The notes below the pieces were generated by a model. It was not told where the DNA came from. It saw only the letters and a program-made list of their open reading frames with translations, and ran no database searches. DNA of 64,000 nucleotides from Paragyromitra xinjiangensis. Its lineage: Eukaryota; Ascomycota; Pezizomycetes; Pezizales; Discinaceae. Positions 1-10,429 of the stretch are shown in pieces; position 1 is the first letter of the stretch, and every line of letters begins with the position of its first letter. The translations under genes were made by a program, and so were the position numbers. The stretch covers positions 1,984,001-2,048,000 of the forward strand of contig JBCAMK010000006.1 of the NCBI GenBank assembly GCA_038503065.1, in the 5' to 3' direction.

Positions 1-763
1 CAAACGGCAAAACCCCTCGGTTGGCCTCGCGCCAGACTTTGTTCGGCTCACCGCGCGTAATGTCAACCAAACCCCTGGGATGCGACCTAGGGCAACCGAA
101 CCTCGGGACTGTAAGACATGAGCATTCGGGACGAGGAAGGGGTGTTTCCCGCTCCACCAACTCGACGCTAAACGTATTTATTGGTTCGGAATCTGCGTGT
201 CGCCAATCTGGGATACCGTGATTTCACCCCTTAGTTGAGTTTTCTATTCAATTACTTTACTTACTCCTTACGGCGCATCGACTGAGGCCGAGGTTGGTAT
301 CAGAGTTTGGCCACCACCGAGCAAAATATCAAATCCAAACCTCATTGTTGCCTACAATGCTAGCACCGGACGCATAATACGTGATATATCTAACAAAACC
401 TTTAAGTGCCAGCCTCGTGTTTGTGTTGTTTGTGCGTAACTGCGCACCCCTGTTCCAGTTCTGAAGGGTCCAGCGCTTGCTAATGATTGGCTCACCTTTC
501 ACCGTTACCCATTTTCAACTGTTTCGCCCAGATCCCCATCGTGGGCCGCCAAAGCTGGGGCCCACGCCCAACACTGCCCCCAATTTCCCATCCGCCTTGC
601 GTCAGTATTGTAAATACCTGACGCACCCCCCTCAATTTCTGGGATTTAACGTTTTATCCAAACTATACATACCCATCCACGTGGAATACTCCAAATCTCA
701 TCCTTTAACTCTAATACTCTCCCAATTCCATCAATCAACAATCGTACCTAATTAAACCAACCC
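1..763. other. Intergenic left edge, no supported gene
   Basis: No ORF here resembles a known protein. Around 295-305 there is TGGTATCAGAG, the kind of sequence that serves as a primer-binding site complementary to an initiator-Met tRNA in many LTR retrotransposons. No matching LTR pair or gag/pol reading frame is visible in the window. The 60-70 bases before 764 are C/T-rich, as is common just upstream of fungal start codons. Confidence 0.4.
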
Positions 764-2109
764 ATGGACCCCCTCACCATCACCTCCTCACTAACCGGCC
801 TAACTTCCACCGCCACCCAACTAACATCCACCCTCCACTCCTTCACCACCAATCTCCCCACCACACCAACTCTAGTCATCAACATCATGAGTGAAGTTCG
901 AGCCATCAGTTCGGTACTATCAAATCTCCAAGGACTACTATGGGGTGATACACGGAGTTCAAAATCGCGGGAAGCTATGATTACGGTTGAACAGTTGATC
1001 GTCACGTTGGCTGGATGTGTACACACGTTTTCGGAACTCCAGAAGGAAGTTGTGGGATTGATGTGTGAGTACGATATGGGGGCTATGAATGTGTTGAGGT
1101 GGTATGCTAGGGAGGGGATTATCAACGGGATTTTTGGGCGGTTGAAGGGGCATAAGTCGGTGCTAAATTTAATGTTGACTATACTCGAGAGGTAAACATT
1201 ACTCGGTGTTAACAATGAGTATGTGTAGCTAACGGGCATTCTCCCAGCGAACTCCAAGAAGACGCCGACAAAAGCCAAGAAAAGCTCTGCACGCTCATAA
1301 CCCAACAACTGGAAACCCAAAAAGACATGATAACCCGACTCCGAAAACTCGAAGCCACAATAGCCCAATCCCCCAGAAACCCTCTTCCACGCGCATCATA
1401 CCCATCTGCACTCCCACGCCAAACAACCCCCAACCCAGAGAGTTTCGACTTCGACGCCGACCTGCAACTCTCCCGGGTCTACAAGCGCTCATTCTGGAAA
1501 CCATGGAGGCTTGGGTCCATAAGGGAATCTTGTATCTACCCGGCCATAGACAGGAGCACCGGATGGTCTTATTTGTCTGGGGCGTCACTTGCAGATGTAT
1601 CAAATATTTCCACCCTTAGTCTACCGGTGTATGCGTTCGATATATCGAATAGTGAATGTTACTCCTTCGAACCTACCTTACTGGAAGTTCTGGATGATTC
1701 AAGGTCGGAAACAACGGAAATAGCGTCAATAGTTCTTTCTCTACGTGCGCCCGCGTCCCCGAAACTGGCACCGGTTCCGCATCTGGGACATCTTCTACAG
1801 CAGACGAAGTCGATTGCATGGCAGTCGAGCGCGAAGGAGCCGCATCCGAATCTTAGTCTGTCTAATAACCCGAAGGAATTGGAGGTTTTTCTTAACGAGT
1901 TATGGGCCTCTGCTTATGACTTTGATTACGATAAAACAGAGGAGAGCGATATTGGCAGCATTGATGATGCTAGTATCATCGAGAGGGAGGAGGAGGGGAA
2001 GGTAGTAGAGGGGTATGGTGATGATGATACTTGCACCAACGATAGTGATAGTAGTCACACTAGCTATGGTAGTGCCGTTCTCGAGAAACTTATTGGGTGG
2101 GCTCGGTAA
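764..2109 (+). CDS. PigL_N / STAND N-terminal-domain-like protein (429 aa)
   Basis: Two exons, 764-1191 and 1248-2109, with a 56-base intron (GTAAAC...CCCAG, branch GCTAAC at 1228) give 429 residues. The N-terminal 140 residues (start MDPLTITSSLTGLTS, then a hydrophobic helix and helices with regularly spaced leucines) look like the fungal domain found at the N terminus of STAND/NLR proteins and in azaphilone-cluster protein L (PigL_N family). Splicing extends this into a coiled coil at about 143-185, rich in Glu, Gln and Lys. The remainder is low-complexity and acidic near the C terminus, with no ATPase or repeat domain. In related proteins this domain is an adaptor or effector-type helical bundle; here it stands alone, so an accessory signalling role is inference. 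The intron is required, because the first frame stops right after it. Confidence 0.6.
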
Positions 2110-3069
2110 TGGCTTGGTTTCACTCGAGATGGTTCGGTATTGCAAAAGGGGTCTGTTGGAGTCAATTGGCCGTTGTTTCTCGGCATATCTCTCCATACGT
2201 CGTATTAAGCGCACATATCTCCTCGCATGGCCTCGAAGCCTCAGACTCCCGTTGCCCCGGGATTAAGTCTTACGACATCAGTCCCTAGCGGTCTCGGCAC
2301 CGGACACCCCGTTTCACGATTTGATGGCAATGCTCAAACCAAAGGGCTAAACGGAAACCCCCTCTCTCATGAGCGTCTTTGGAGTGTCTTGTCTTAGGGA
2401 AAGATGGCCAGATATCCGCCAGAGCTACCTTTTGAGATGGTGGGGAATCTCAATTAGTTGACTGCTTCTCGTTATTTAATAGCGGGCCTTCAAGCGGGTT
2501 AGGTAGTTGGAGTTTCATTGAAGTTGAATTCACTGGAGGGTTTGGTAGTCTTGGTAGATATCTGAAGTCTTTAGAAAGTTTACAAGAGTGAGTCGATAGA
2601 TTGGTTAGTTGGTATCGTAATACCCATAGAAGTTTTGTTTCTATTATTGCTTTCATTATGCACCTCAGGTTAGAATGGAGTAAGGTCGGATTAGATGATT
2701 TTTCTTTTGGGAGGTACTTGGAGCGAATATGCAAGCTTCAAATTTACTAAGTATCATGAGGAATCTTGGGGTTTTAGTTGCCTCGCACCATACCTAACTA
2801 GGGCTGACTAGGTTTTGGATGAACCGCGATGGGCACTTATTTCGAGTGACAATTGATGACTGCTACGAGTTGCAATTAGAAATGACCCTCTCAAGCCTCC
2901 AACTCACTCATGCTCAAGCTCTCAGCATCACCACAGCGAACCTTAAACCACAACCTCAATATTTGAAAAGAATCCATTGACTACTGCAAACCTAGTAAAC
3001 AAGGAAGAAGAAAGCCCCAAACAGGATATTCCTATTCTCATCACCCATCACCTCCGCACCTAATCGAAA
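2110..3069. other. Intergenic, no supported gene
   Basis: About 960 bases with no convincing coding potential. A short + strand stretch from 2404 (MARYPPELPFEMV) faintly recalls an F-box N terminus but is stopped after 17 codons and again soon after, so I do not call it. Confidence 0.4.
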
Positions 3070-5827
3070 TTAGTATCCGCCGCCATACCCACTGCCACCA
3101 TACCCTTCACCGCCATACCCGCCGCCGCCGTAACGTTCGTGAGAGCCCTCGTGGCCGTACCCACCACTGTGCTCGCCCCCGGAGCCGCCCTCTTTGTGTT
3201 TTTTAGATTTGGATTTATCTTTTTTGTCTCTGTTGGAAGGTGGTTAGTGGGTTCGAGTAATGATAATAGAGGAGGGAAAGGCACTTCTTATCCTTGTCCT
3301 TGTACTCCTTATCCTTGTGTTCCTTCCCCCCTTCCTTGTACTTATCCTTATCCTTCTTCTCTTTCTTCTCCTTACGATCCTTGTCGTCACTACAACGCCA
3401 ACCCGTTAGCAAACCCCCACCGAATCCGCTACGTTGCGGCAGGGAAACAAAATCATGTAGGCTGCTCATACTAATCATCGTATTTCTTATCCTTCTTCTC
3501 CTTATGTTCCTTTCCCTCCTTACTTTTCCCCTCCTTCTTCACCTTCGTTTCGCCGTGCCCCCCCTGCCCGGCAGCATCCAGGAACCCACCTAACGCACCG
3601 CCAATCGCCCCCGGAAGCTTAACTCCCGCCACCGACACTCCACCACCAGAAGTACTAGATACTCCCGGAATTCCCGCAAACGGATCGTTCTTCTTCCCCT
3701 TCCCGTCCTTCTTCTTCTTCGCCTTCTCCCACTCGCCCCCCTTGGTCTTCCCATGCCCACCGTCATGTCCACCAGCGAATACACCACCCTCATGGTTCTT
3801 CCCAGCGCGCACCCCTTCAGAAGAAAGAACATCATTAAGCGACGCTCCCCGATCCGGCAGTCTCTCAACCCACTTCTGCACAGCACCAAACATGATATTC
3901 TGTATCTCAGCATTCGGATCCCTCAACGCGGGATGATGGAACACGCGGACAATATCACCCAGGACGAGATCGACCGGGGTAGCCGGGTTCTCCCACGCAT
4001 ATACAATGCGCGGAACGACATACCCCAAGACTGCAGCGGCCACTTCGCCCGCGGGTGTGTTGAGCTTGTTCGAGAAGTGGTCTTTGGAGAGGAGGGAGTG
4101 CGTGGGGTCTGAGCATGTCGGGATTGTCCACGGTTCGAACTGGTGCTGTGCACTCGAGTCGACGACGGCGGAGGAACCCGTTTTTAGCTCAAGGGAGGCC
4201 TGTGAGATGATGGGGCGGATGTAGGGTGCGAGGAGGCCGAGAACAAAGAGGGAGAGGGTATCTGAGATCTTTTCAACGAGTGCGCTGAGGCCGGGGATCT
4301 TCTCGATTGTGGCTTCGATTGCGCGCATGACTTTATCGCGGAACTCGAGGATGGGGTAGATGTCGCGTGCGGTCTTGACGGGGTCGAAGCCGGTGTTGGG
4401 AACGGCTGCGGAACCGTGGGCTGCTGTGGGTGCACGGGTGCCTGGTTGGGAGATATGCATGTTTGCCATCTCCTTCGCATTAGACTCGGCCTCAAGACGG
4501 TCTGCGTCTCCAGCGAAACCGCCCATGTTTGGGACCTGGGCGAGGAGCTCCTGAAGCATGGATTTTTGTCCTGGCTTTTTGGACTTCTTTTGTTGTTCGT
4601 GTGCGTCGCCGAGGGCAACATCAAGCTCGTCGACTTCGGTCTGTGAGAACTTGTCTTGGGCCTCGCCCAGGACAGAGTGAAGGAAGTCGACAGCGCCGAA
4701 GGTGCCGGTGACGAGTGGGAATGCGCGTTTCGACGGTGCGCCGCCGTACCCACCCCCGTACCCGTACCCGCCTCCTACGGGTCCGCCAAATGCTATCTCA
4801 GTCTGGACTCCCGTGTGCGGGAAGACAGCCACGAAACCGAGTTCGCGGAGGACCAGCTCGATGTAATTGGTATGCGCAGAGAAGTCTTCGAGGCAGTGGA
4901 GAGCCTGGCCGAGACAGCGGAGGGCCTCGCAAAGGTCAGCTTCATGGCCGGCAACGCCTGCTCCGCCGGAGGTATAGAGGCGACCGAAGTGGATGGATCG
5001 TGTGAGGGAGTGTTTGACGTAGCCGGAGGAAGTTGCCCAGCCGCCTGCTTCGTTGGCGATGTAGTTTTTCATGCCGGTTGCAGGATCAACCTCGAGTTCA
5101 GCGGGGTGGACTGGGGGTCGGAGGCGTGCATCGTAGATACGGGCATCCAGGTTGTCGGCGTAGTCTTTGGGGTTGTCTGGGTGTGGGTTAGCATTGGAAA
5201 TGCTGTTTTTTAGGAGGACTATAAGGCCCAAGAAGATGAAGGAGAAGAAAGGGAGGGTATATATGTAGTTTCTGTTGCCATAAGTGCTAAATGTGATTGA
5301 TGGAGTAAACATAAAAAAAGACGCTTTCTAAGGCTTGAGAGGGTGAAAGTGGACTGCCGATAAGAGCTGGTGATACAAGAAAGATCTGGGATGAAGGGTT
5401 CGAAGAGGGGTTCTAGATATCAATTTTACCTACCAATATGCTCCTCAGGCCTATAAACGCCCAATCTTTCTTCAGTAACTTCAAACTCCCCCGTAGCATA
5501 TCCAAAGCTCAAAAAGCTCAAAACCCAAACCAAGACCCTTATCGTATCTTTATTCACGCTCTTTAGGGTCCCGACATCTAGTGCTTGTGAGTAATCACGC
5601 AACCAGTTCCCGAAATACACCCTGCGAATGTTCATAGCAGTCCATTTCCCGCCCTTCAATGCTAGAAGCATCTTAAGCGTATCTTCGATATCGCCATGAC
5701 GCCAATTCTTGCCCTCAATCTTAGCAATAGATGCGATGTTACCTGCGCCGAAGGCAGCAGCGGGTGAAGCGAGCACCAGGATAACTAGGAGCGTTAAGAC
5801 CGTAAAGGTCGCGGCGTGGATTGCCAT
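3070..5827 (-). CDS. het-C: HET-C heterokaryon incompatibility protein (Neurospora type), 787 aa
   Basis: Four exons read right to left: 5827-5434, 5176-3472, 3389-3285 and 3229-3070; introns of 257, 82 and 55 bases with GCTAAC or CTAAC branch sites. The protein starts with a signal peptide (residues 1-25, ending PAAA|FGAGN), followed by the hallmark HET-C block (NWRHGDIEDT, VYFGNWLRDYSQA, YRPEEHI joined across intron 1 to DNPKDYADNLD, then GMKNYIANE and HCLEDFSAHTNY). A Gly/Tyr tract lies at about 262-277, close to where allelic specificity maps in Neurospora. The C terminus is Lys/Glu/Asp-rich and ends in a GGYGG-type Gly-rich tail encoded by exons 3-4. Reading straight through exon 2 would stop at residue 700 and lose that tail. 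In Neurospora HET-C is a plasma-membrane-associated determinant of heterokaryon incompatibility that acts with the NLR PIN-C; a similar role here is inferred. The NLR at 23.6 kb is not closely linked. Confidence 0.92.
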
Positions 5828-7199
5828 GGTTGTAGGCAGTGGTGGGTGAGTTTTTGTGTAGTTTATTTTTCTGTCTGATGGAATGAGATGTTGCTTTATC
5901 GTTGCACTGAGATGGCTGATGGAAGGGGCGCTGAGGCTGGTTTTGTTTGCCCCGCCTTATGGACCCCACCTTCCGAGATCCCTTGTCTGCCATTCTCTGG
6001 GGTGGATTTCCATTTCCCCTCCTCATATTGCAAGGATCGCTCCTGCCAATCGCTTTTCACCAGCCGTTTTTGCGTATTTGATCGGTTCCGCTTTGCCGAT
6101 TAAATCGATGGCGTTAGGCTGATAGCAAGATTGGCCCATCCACAGCGGATGCCATTTATTCCGTGAGGAATGCTGTTCAGACTGACAAACAAGAGCTGCA
6201 GTGAGAATTTAGATCGTGACCCCCATAGTCTAGAGCTATTGTACTCCAGGTCTCCAAGCTATGCAATTGTAATTTGGCCGCCTTACGAGGCCAGGGTTAG
6301 GGTTAATGGAAGTTTCAAACGCTAGCTATATCTGGCCTTCATTCGAAGTTCCACTTCTAGATCTGGGCTCGCCCACAACCTCACCGTGTCTGGCCCCTGC
6401 GTGTCATAGGTTTGATGTAGCTATCGTTTCGAGATAGGAGAAGACTCTCCCAAGACGCTTGCAGGTCTCTAAAATCCCAAGAAGGTGATTGGTGCGTGAA
6501 CTCATGGGAGGTTCATAGAATTGTACTATTTCGAGGCTCTAAGCACTGAGTAGCTCTGGGAAATCTTAACTCGAATTTAGCCCTAGATCCTCGGACCGTT
6601 GATACGCGGGCCATGGGCACTTAATTTTCATGGTTGCACCGCTGACGTCATAGCCACGAACTTGGCGAGTTAATCATCGAGCATCACTCGACACCTTGCT
6701 ACACCGTGCAGTTTTTATTCAGTCTGGAAGGGATGGTTTGCCAATGTTAATTAGTCCTCGCAATTGATATCTGATGGACTGAATATGTGGCTACTGAGTG
6801 GATTGGTGAAGGGAGTAGATGAGTGTATAGTTCACGAGTCAAATTTATATGGTTTAAACGCTGGAGAGGAGGCTATGCTCCGCTGTGCGAATGAATCTTC
6901 TATTGGTTTGGAAATTACTAAGATGCGAGCTAGCTCTTAACTGAAAGTTCTACCTTGCCCAAGAGATATTAGTAATCGACTGAATAGTATTTCGTTCTGT
7001 CTTCCTATCTAATTGGTGTTTCGTGGTGCGGTGCGTGAAAGCTGCCAGATGAACATCGGTCATTTTGGCTGCTCCCATCTTAAGACCTATTCCCGAGTGA
7101 GCATCTCCCAGTATACCCTAAGTTCCATGTCTTTGCTAGTTATCTGCTGCAGGATATCGATCGGGAATCTCTCTGCACAACGTCACTGCCTCTACAGCG
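5828..7199. other. Intergenic, het-C upstream region
   Basis: No gene supported. The first 300 bases upstream of the het-C start should hold its promoter. I see no recognisable motif beyond T/C-rich stretches. ORFs here are short and have no family features. Confidence 0.4.
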
Positions 7200-7980
7200 T
7201 GAGGAAATGCATCAATATACACATTGCCCACACAAATAAGGTGGCAAAAGGCACAAAATGATGCATTTCCAAGGGATGTTTGGTGTAAATGTATCATCTG
7301 ATTCATTTACTGATGCCTTTACTAGTGTCTTTACTACTCCTCTGGGGGAAAAGCATCGGCAAAAGCATCAGCAAATGTGTCAAAAAAGGCATTGGAGGAA
7401 AGGCATCAGTAAAGGCATCAGCAAAGGCATCAGCAAAGGCATCACCAAAGGCATCAGGGAAAGTGTAGGGAAAGTCGTCGGGGGAAAGGCATTAGTAAAT
7501 GCATCAGTAAATGCATCAAAAAAATGCAAATCTTCCGAAAAACAAGGGTTCAAGTAGTGGCCAATTGTAGACAACACATATGAGCAGGTAGCTCAAGTGA
7601 TAAGCACCCTGCTATTGTAGGAAATGGCTTGTAGGGAGTGTGCAAAAGGGTACCAGTTCAAACCTCTAGGAATCCATTCTTTTTGAAGAAAATTTTATGA
7701 TTTTTAGTGTAGGAAAAGGGATGGAAAAGGGATGGAAAAGGGCTTACAGCAATGAGGAAATGGCATTGGAAAGGCATCATTTTTCCCTAACTACACTTTT
7801 ACTGATCCATTTACTGATACCTTTCCCACACAAATATATGGTGGAGTAATTGATGTTTTTACTGACACATTCACTGATGCCTTTACTGATCCATTTCCCA
7901 CACAAATATTTTGCAGGGCAATCGATACATTTACTGACACATTTCCATTACCTGTAGAGATGCAGAATCTCAAAAATGGC
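7200..7980. repeat. Inverted minisatellite field built on a GCATCAGTAAA unit
   Basis: On the + strand, 7345-7530 carries many tandem copies of an 11-12 base unit of the form AAAGGCATCAGC or AAATGCATCAGT. At 7303-7345 and again at 7790-7960 the complementary form (TTTACTGATGCC, TTTACTGATCC, TTTACTGACAC) dominates, so the field is a large imperfect inverted repeat. A second motif, CCCACACAAATA, appears at about 7229, 7828 and 7899. The sequence between the arms contains a tRNA-like segment and a triplicated GGGATGGAAAA unit near 7715-7745. ORFs across it are by-products of the repeat. It is not a CRISPR array, because there are no unique spacers of constant size. Confidence 0.75.
7582..7675 (+). 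repeat. tRNA-like segment (pol III A-box/B-box pair), possible SINE head
   Basis: GGTAGCTCAAGTGATAAGC matches a tRNA D-arm/A-box, and about 65 bases on, CAGTTCAAACCTC resembles a T-arm/B-box. The acceptor ends do not pair well and no proper anticodon stem-loop is evident, so this is not a functional tRNA. A tRNA-derived SINE head or decayed tRNA is more likely. It sits between the two arms of the minisatellite. Confidence 0.3.
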
Positions 7981-9076
7981 TAGAAAGCTTCTTCTGCTTC
8001 GCATGGTATCGGCACAATGAGGACGGCTCCTACTCGCCACGATGTTGTCATCTCAATACCTTAAGATATTTGATACTCATTATATTAGGCGGACTTCAAT
8101 TGCAACGTAACAAAATACAAAAGTTACGCCAACACCTTAATCTTTCCCCGCCCGATAAAATTAAGGGAGATGGCGAACACACAAATGTAAGGATATTCCT
8201 AATACATGCCATTTTTATGGTGTTGTTGCGATCTTTCATACCCATCAAGTCTACTTTCTGATTGTATCTATAGATAGCTATTGATCATGACTCACTGCGG
8301 CACTGCGGCACTTTAGTGTGCTTGTAGGTGCGTATTGGAAAAAGAAGCTTCTGGCGTTGACCCGACTTGGCTGGCTGCCTCGAGATCTACCTGCAGCTTG
8401 AAATTCTGGGGTTTTACTTGACTCGGGCAAGCGAAAAAATAGAGCTGCCGGCCTAATTAACTGCCCACAACATAAACCCGCTTGTGACGGAATAAATTCT
8501 ACTAGACGATGCACTAATAATACTCCCACCTTATCCGGATATGCAGCGATGGTGAGGGTTATCTCCTACCTTTCACTTAAACATCTTGAGCTGAGTACCC
8601 GAATTAGATAAAAACAATATCGAATATAGCACGACCCTACGATAAAACCGCCTCGTCTGTGCCCATGATCTCACTTTAGACTCCTCAACTGCTTAAACTA
8701 TAGGGCTTGGCTACCAATCTCCGGCCTCTCAACGGGAGTAAATTGGCGTACGGCATTTGTGATGGTTTTGACCTTTTTTTCTCGGGGTTTTTGGTGCTAT
8801 AGGTCACCATATCTTCTATTAAAGTTGCGTAGATGAAGAAACTTCTCATTAGCGATGGTACGTCCGGGCTGGAACGGCAATAGCATTCTTGTCAAGAGCT
8901 TTATTTACTACTAGTATTGGGATTTCTCATCGGCAACGTTAGTTACGCCTGACTTTTGTCGATTCTCAGGACGGCTACTAAGTTACATCCCAGGGATCTG
9001 ACATACACTTCGCACTAAATACATTTCAGTTGGTGGTATCGATGCTCTTTTCAGCGTCACTTTCGACCCCTTTAGC
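7981..9076. other. Intergenic, no supported gene
   Basis: No coding region recognised. The last 60 bases precede the chosen start of the next gene. Confidence 0.4.
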
Positions 9077-10429
9077 TTGCTCAACACCGATATGGTATTT
9101 CACTCGAAGCTCTCGACATTCATGGCGATACTTTCTTGGATTCTCCCATTGTCTGCCGTTGTGGTTCCAGCCACGCTTTTGGTTAAATTTAAGGAGTTCG
9201 GCCCATTCTTTAACGACACCTACGTTTCATATATCAATCTGACAATTCCAACCGACTTTACTGAAGCTAGAACCTTGTTCCCGATGTCGCTCGTATACAC
9301 CTCGATCGATTCCGGCCACCGTTTCTTGGGCCCCGGTCCAGTGACACAAAAGTTGATCACCAGGACTCTTCTCAATAGAGATATTGCACTTATCCCTGCT
9401 CCATTCCCGGCGAATTGTTCGTGTGCGATCGAGTTTTATGCGCCTGCTTTTTCATGTTAAAAACAGGTCGATAAGTCTTGCATTACCTAGGTCCTAACGA
9501 GTTTGCTCCCGGCCTTGATAACAGGTATGGAGTGTTCGCTTATTATGTAATGCTCGTACCTGTAGACGTCAATTCCACTGACGGGAAACTGGGCCCTGTA
9601 AACCGACTTCGAGTACTCACTCGCTCTGGCCCTATGCAGGAGGGTGTGAATGCGGAGGGTCAAGTCGCTCTTTGTGCATCTCACAACGCGATTTATTTCG
9701 TTAATATTACTTTCGTAGGTGGTAACCCAACCAATAAAATACAAAACCTTACGTACGCGTTACTATCATCGCTCAACGAGACATCTGCTATTTGTCCTTC
9801 TATGGGAATTACACCACAGAAATTGAGCCCTGGCCGGCAGTGGCGCTTAGTTAGGGGATTTATGATGTCCTTGCTGGAGAGATAATCAATGACTATACTG
9901 GGTGGGAAACACAACGGTACTCAGTACCAGGCTAGTAGAAGCCTTCAACTTCATGCCGTTTGCACATATGACTTATGCCAAAGATATCGGTCGCACTATC
10001 GAAGAGATGTCCTACAACCTTACATTATCACTCCTTTCGATCACTGATAGCAAGATTCTAACGACGACACGTTATACAAAGACCCGTCTCGTATTCCAAT
10101 ATTCTAGAGATATTCTGATCTCGATGTACCTGGCTGCGGCCACAGTAACTCTCTTTTGTCTTGTTATCGGATTGAGGGCATTATGGACGAACGGAATTTC
10201 TGGCGATGTTTCGTTCTCGACGGTGTTGGTAACGACTAGAAATCCAGCGTTGGATTATCTGTCAGGGTGCATATCTGGCGGTAATTCATCTTATAGGCGT
10301 CTGCGGGAGGCGAAACTGAAGCTTGGAGAACTTTGGGAGGAAAGGAATGTTGGAGGCCCTATTACTGCTCATGCTGGGTTTGAGGCGGAGGACGTCGTAC
10401 CGTCGAGAAAAGGGGTGAAATATCTATGA
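9077..10429 (+). CDS. Fungal multipass membrane protein of unknown function (about 419 aa)
   Basis: Proposed exons are 9077-9455, 9491-9866 and 9925-10429, together 420 codons including the stop. The N terminus has one hydrophobic segment (about 15-40). A long lumenal or extracellular part follows, with N-glycosylation sites (NDTY, NLTI, NCSC, NITF, NLTY, NETS) and the pattern GPGPVTQKLITRT...IPAPFPANCSC seen in a widespread ascomycete family. A C-terminal membrane helix lies near RDILISMYLAAATVTLFC, and the tail motif TTRNPALDYLSG is also typical of that family. The first intron would be only 35 bases (9456-9490), unusually short, but it restores the frame exactly through the Cys codon; the alternative is a frameshift. 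The second intron (58 bases) also changes frame and joins two family-like blocks. Members I recall are longer, so a 5' exon may be missing. Function unknown. Confidence 0.55.

Noticed and set aside
1..330. End of an LTR retrotransposon suggested by TGGTATCAGAG
   Set aside because: Only the possible primer-binding site is present; no LTR partner, gag or pol sequence is visible.
2404..2620. F-box-like start MARYPPELPFEMV on the + strand
   Set aside because: Stops after 17 codons and again within about 20 more; too short to claim an F-box pseudogene.
7258..7577. ORFs through the GCATCAGTAAA repeat
   Set aside because: Their peptides are simple repeats (KGISKGISKGI) without a family; the repeat has no unique spacers, so it is not a CRISPR array either.
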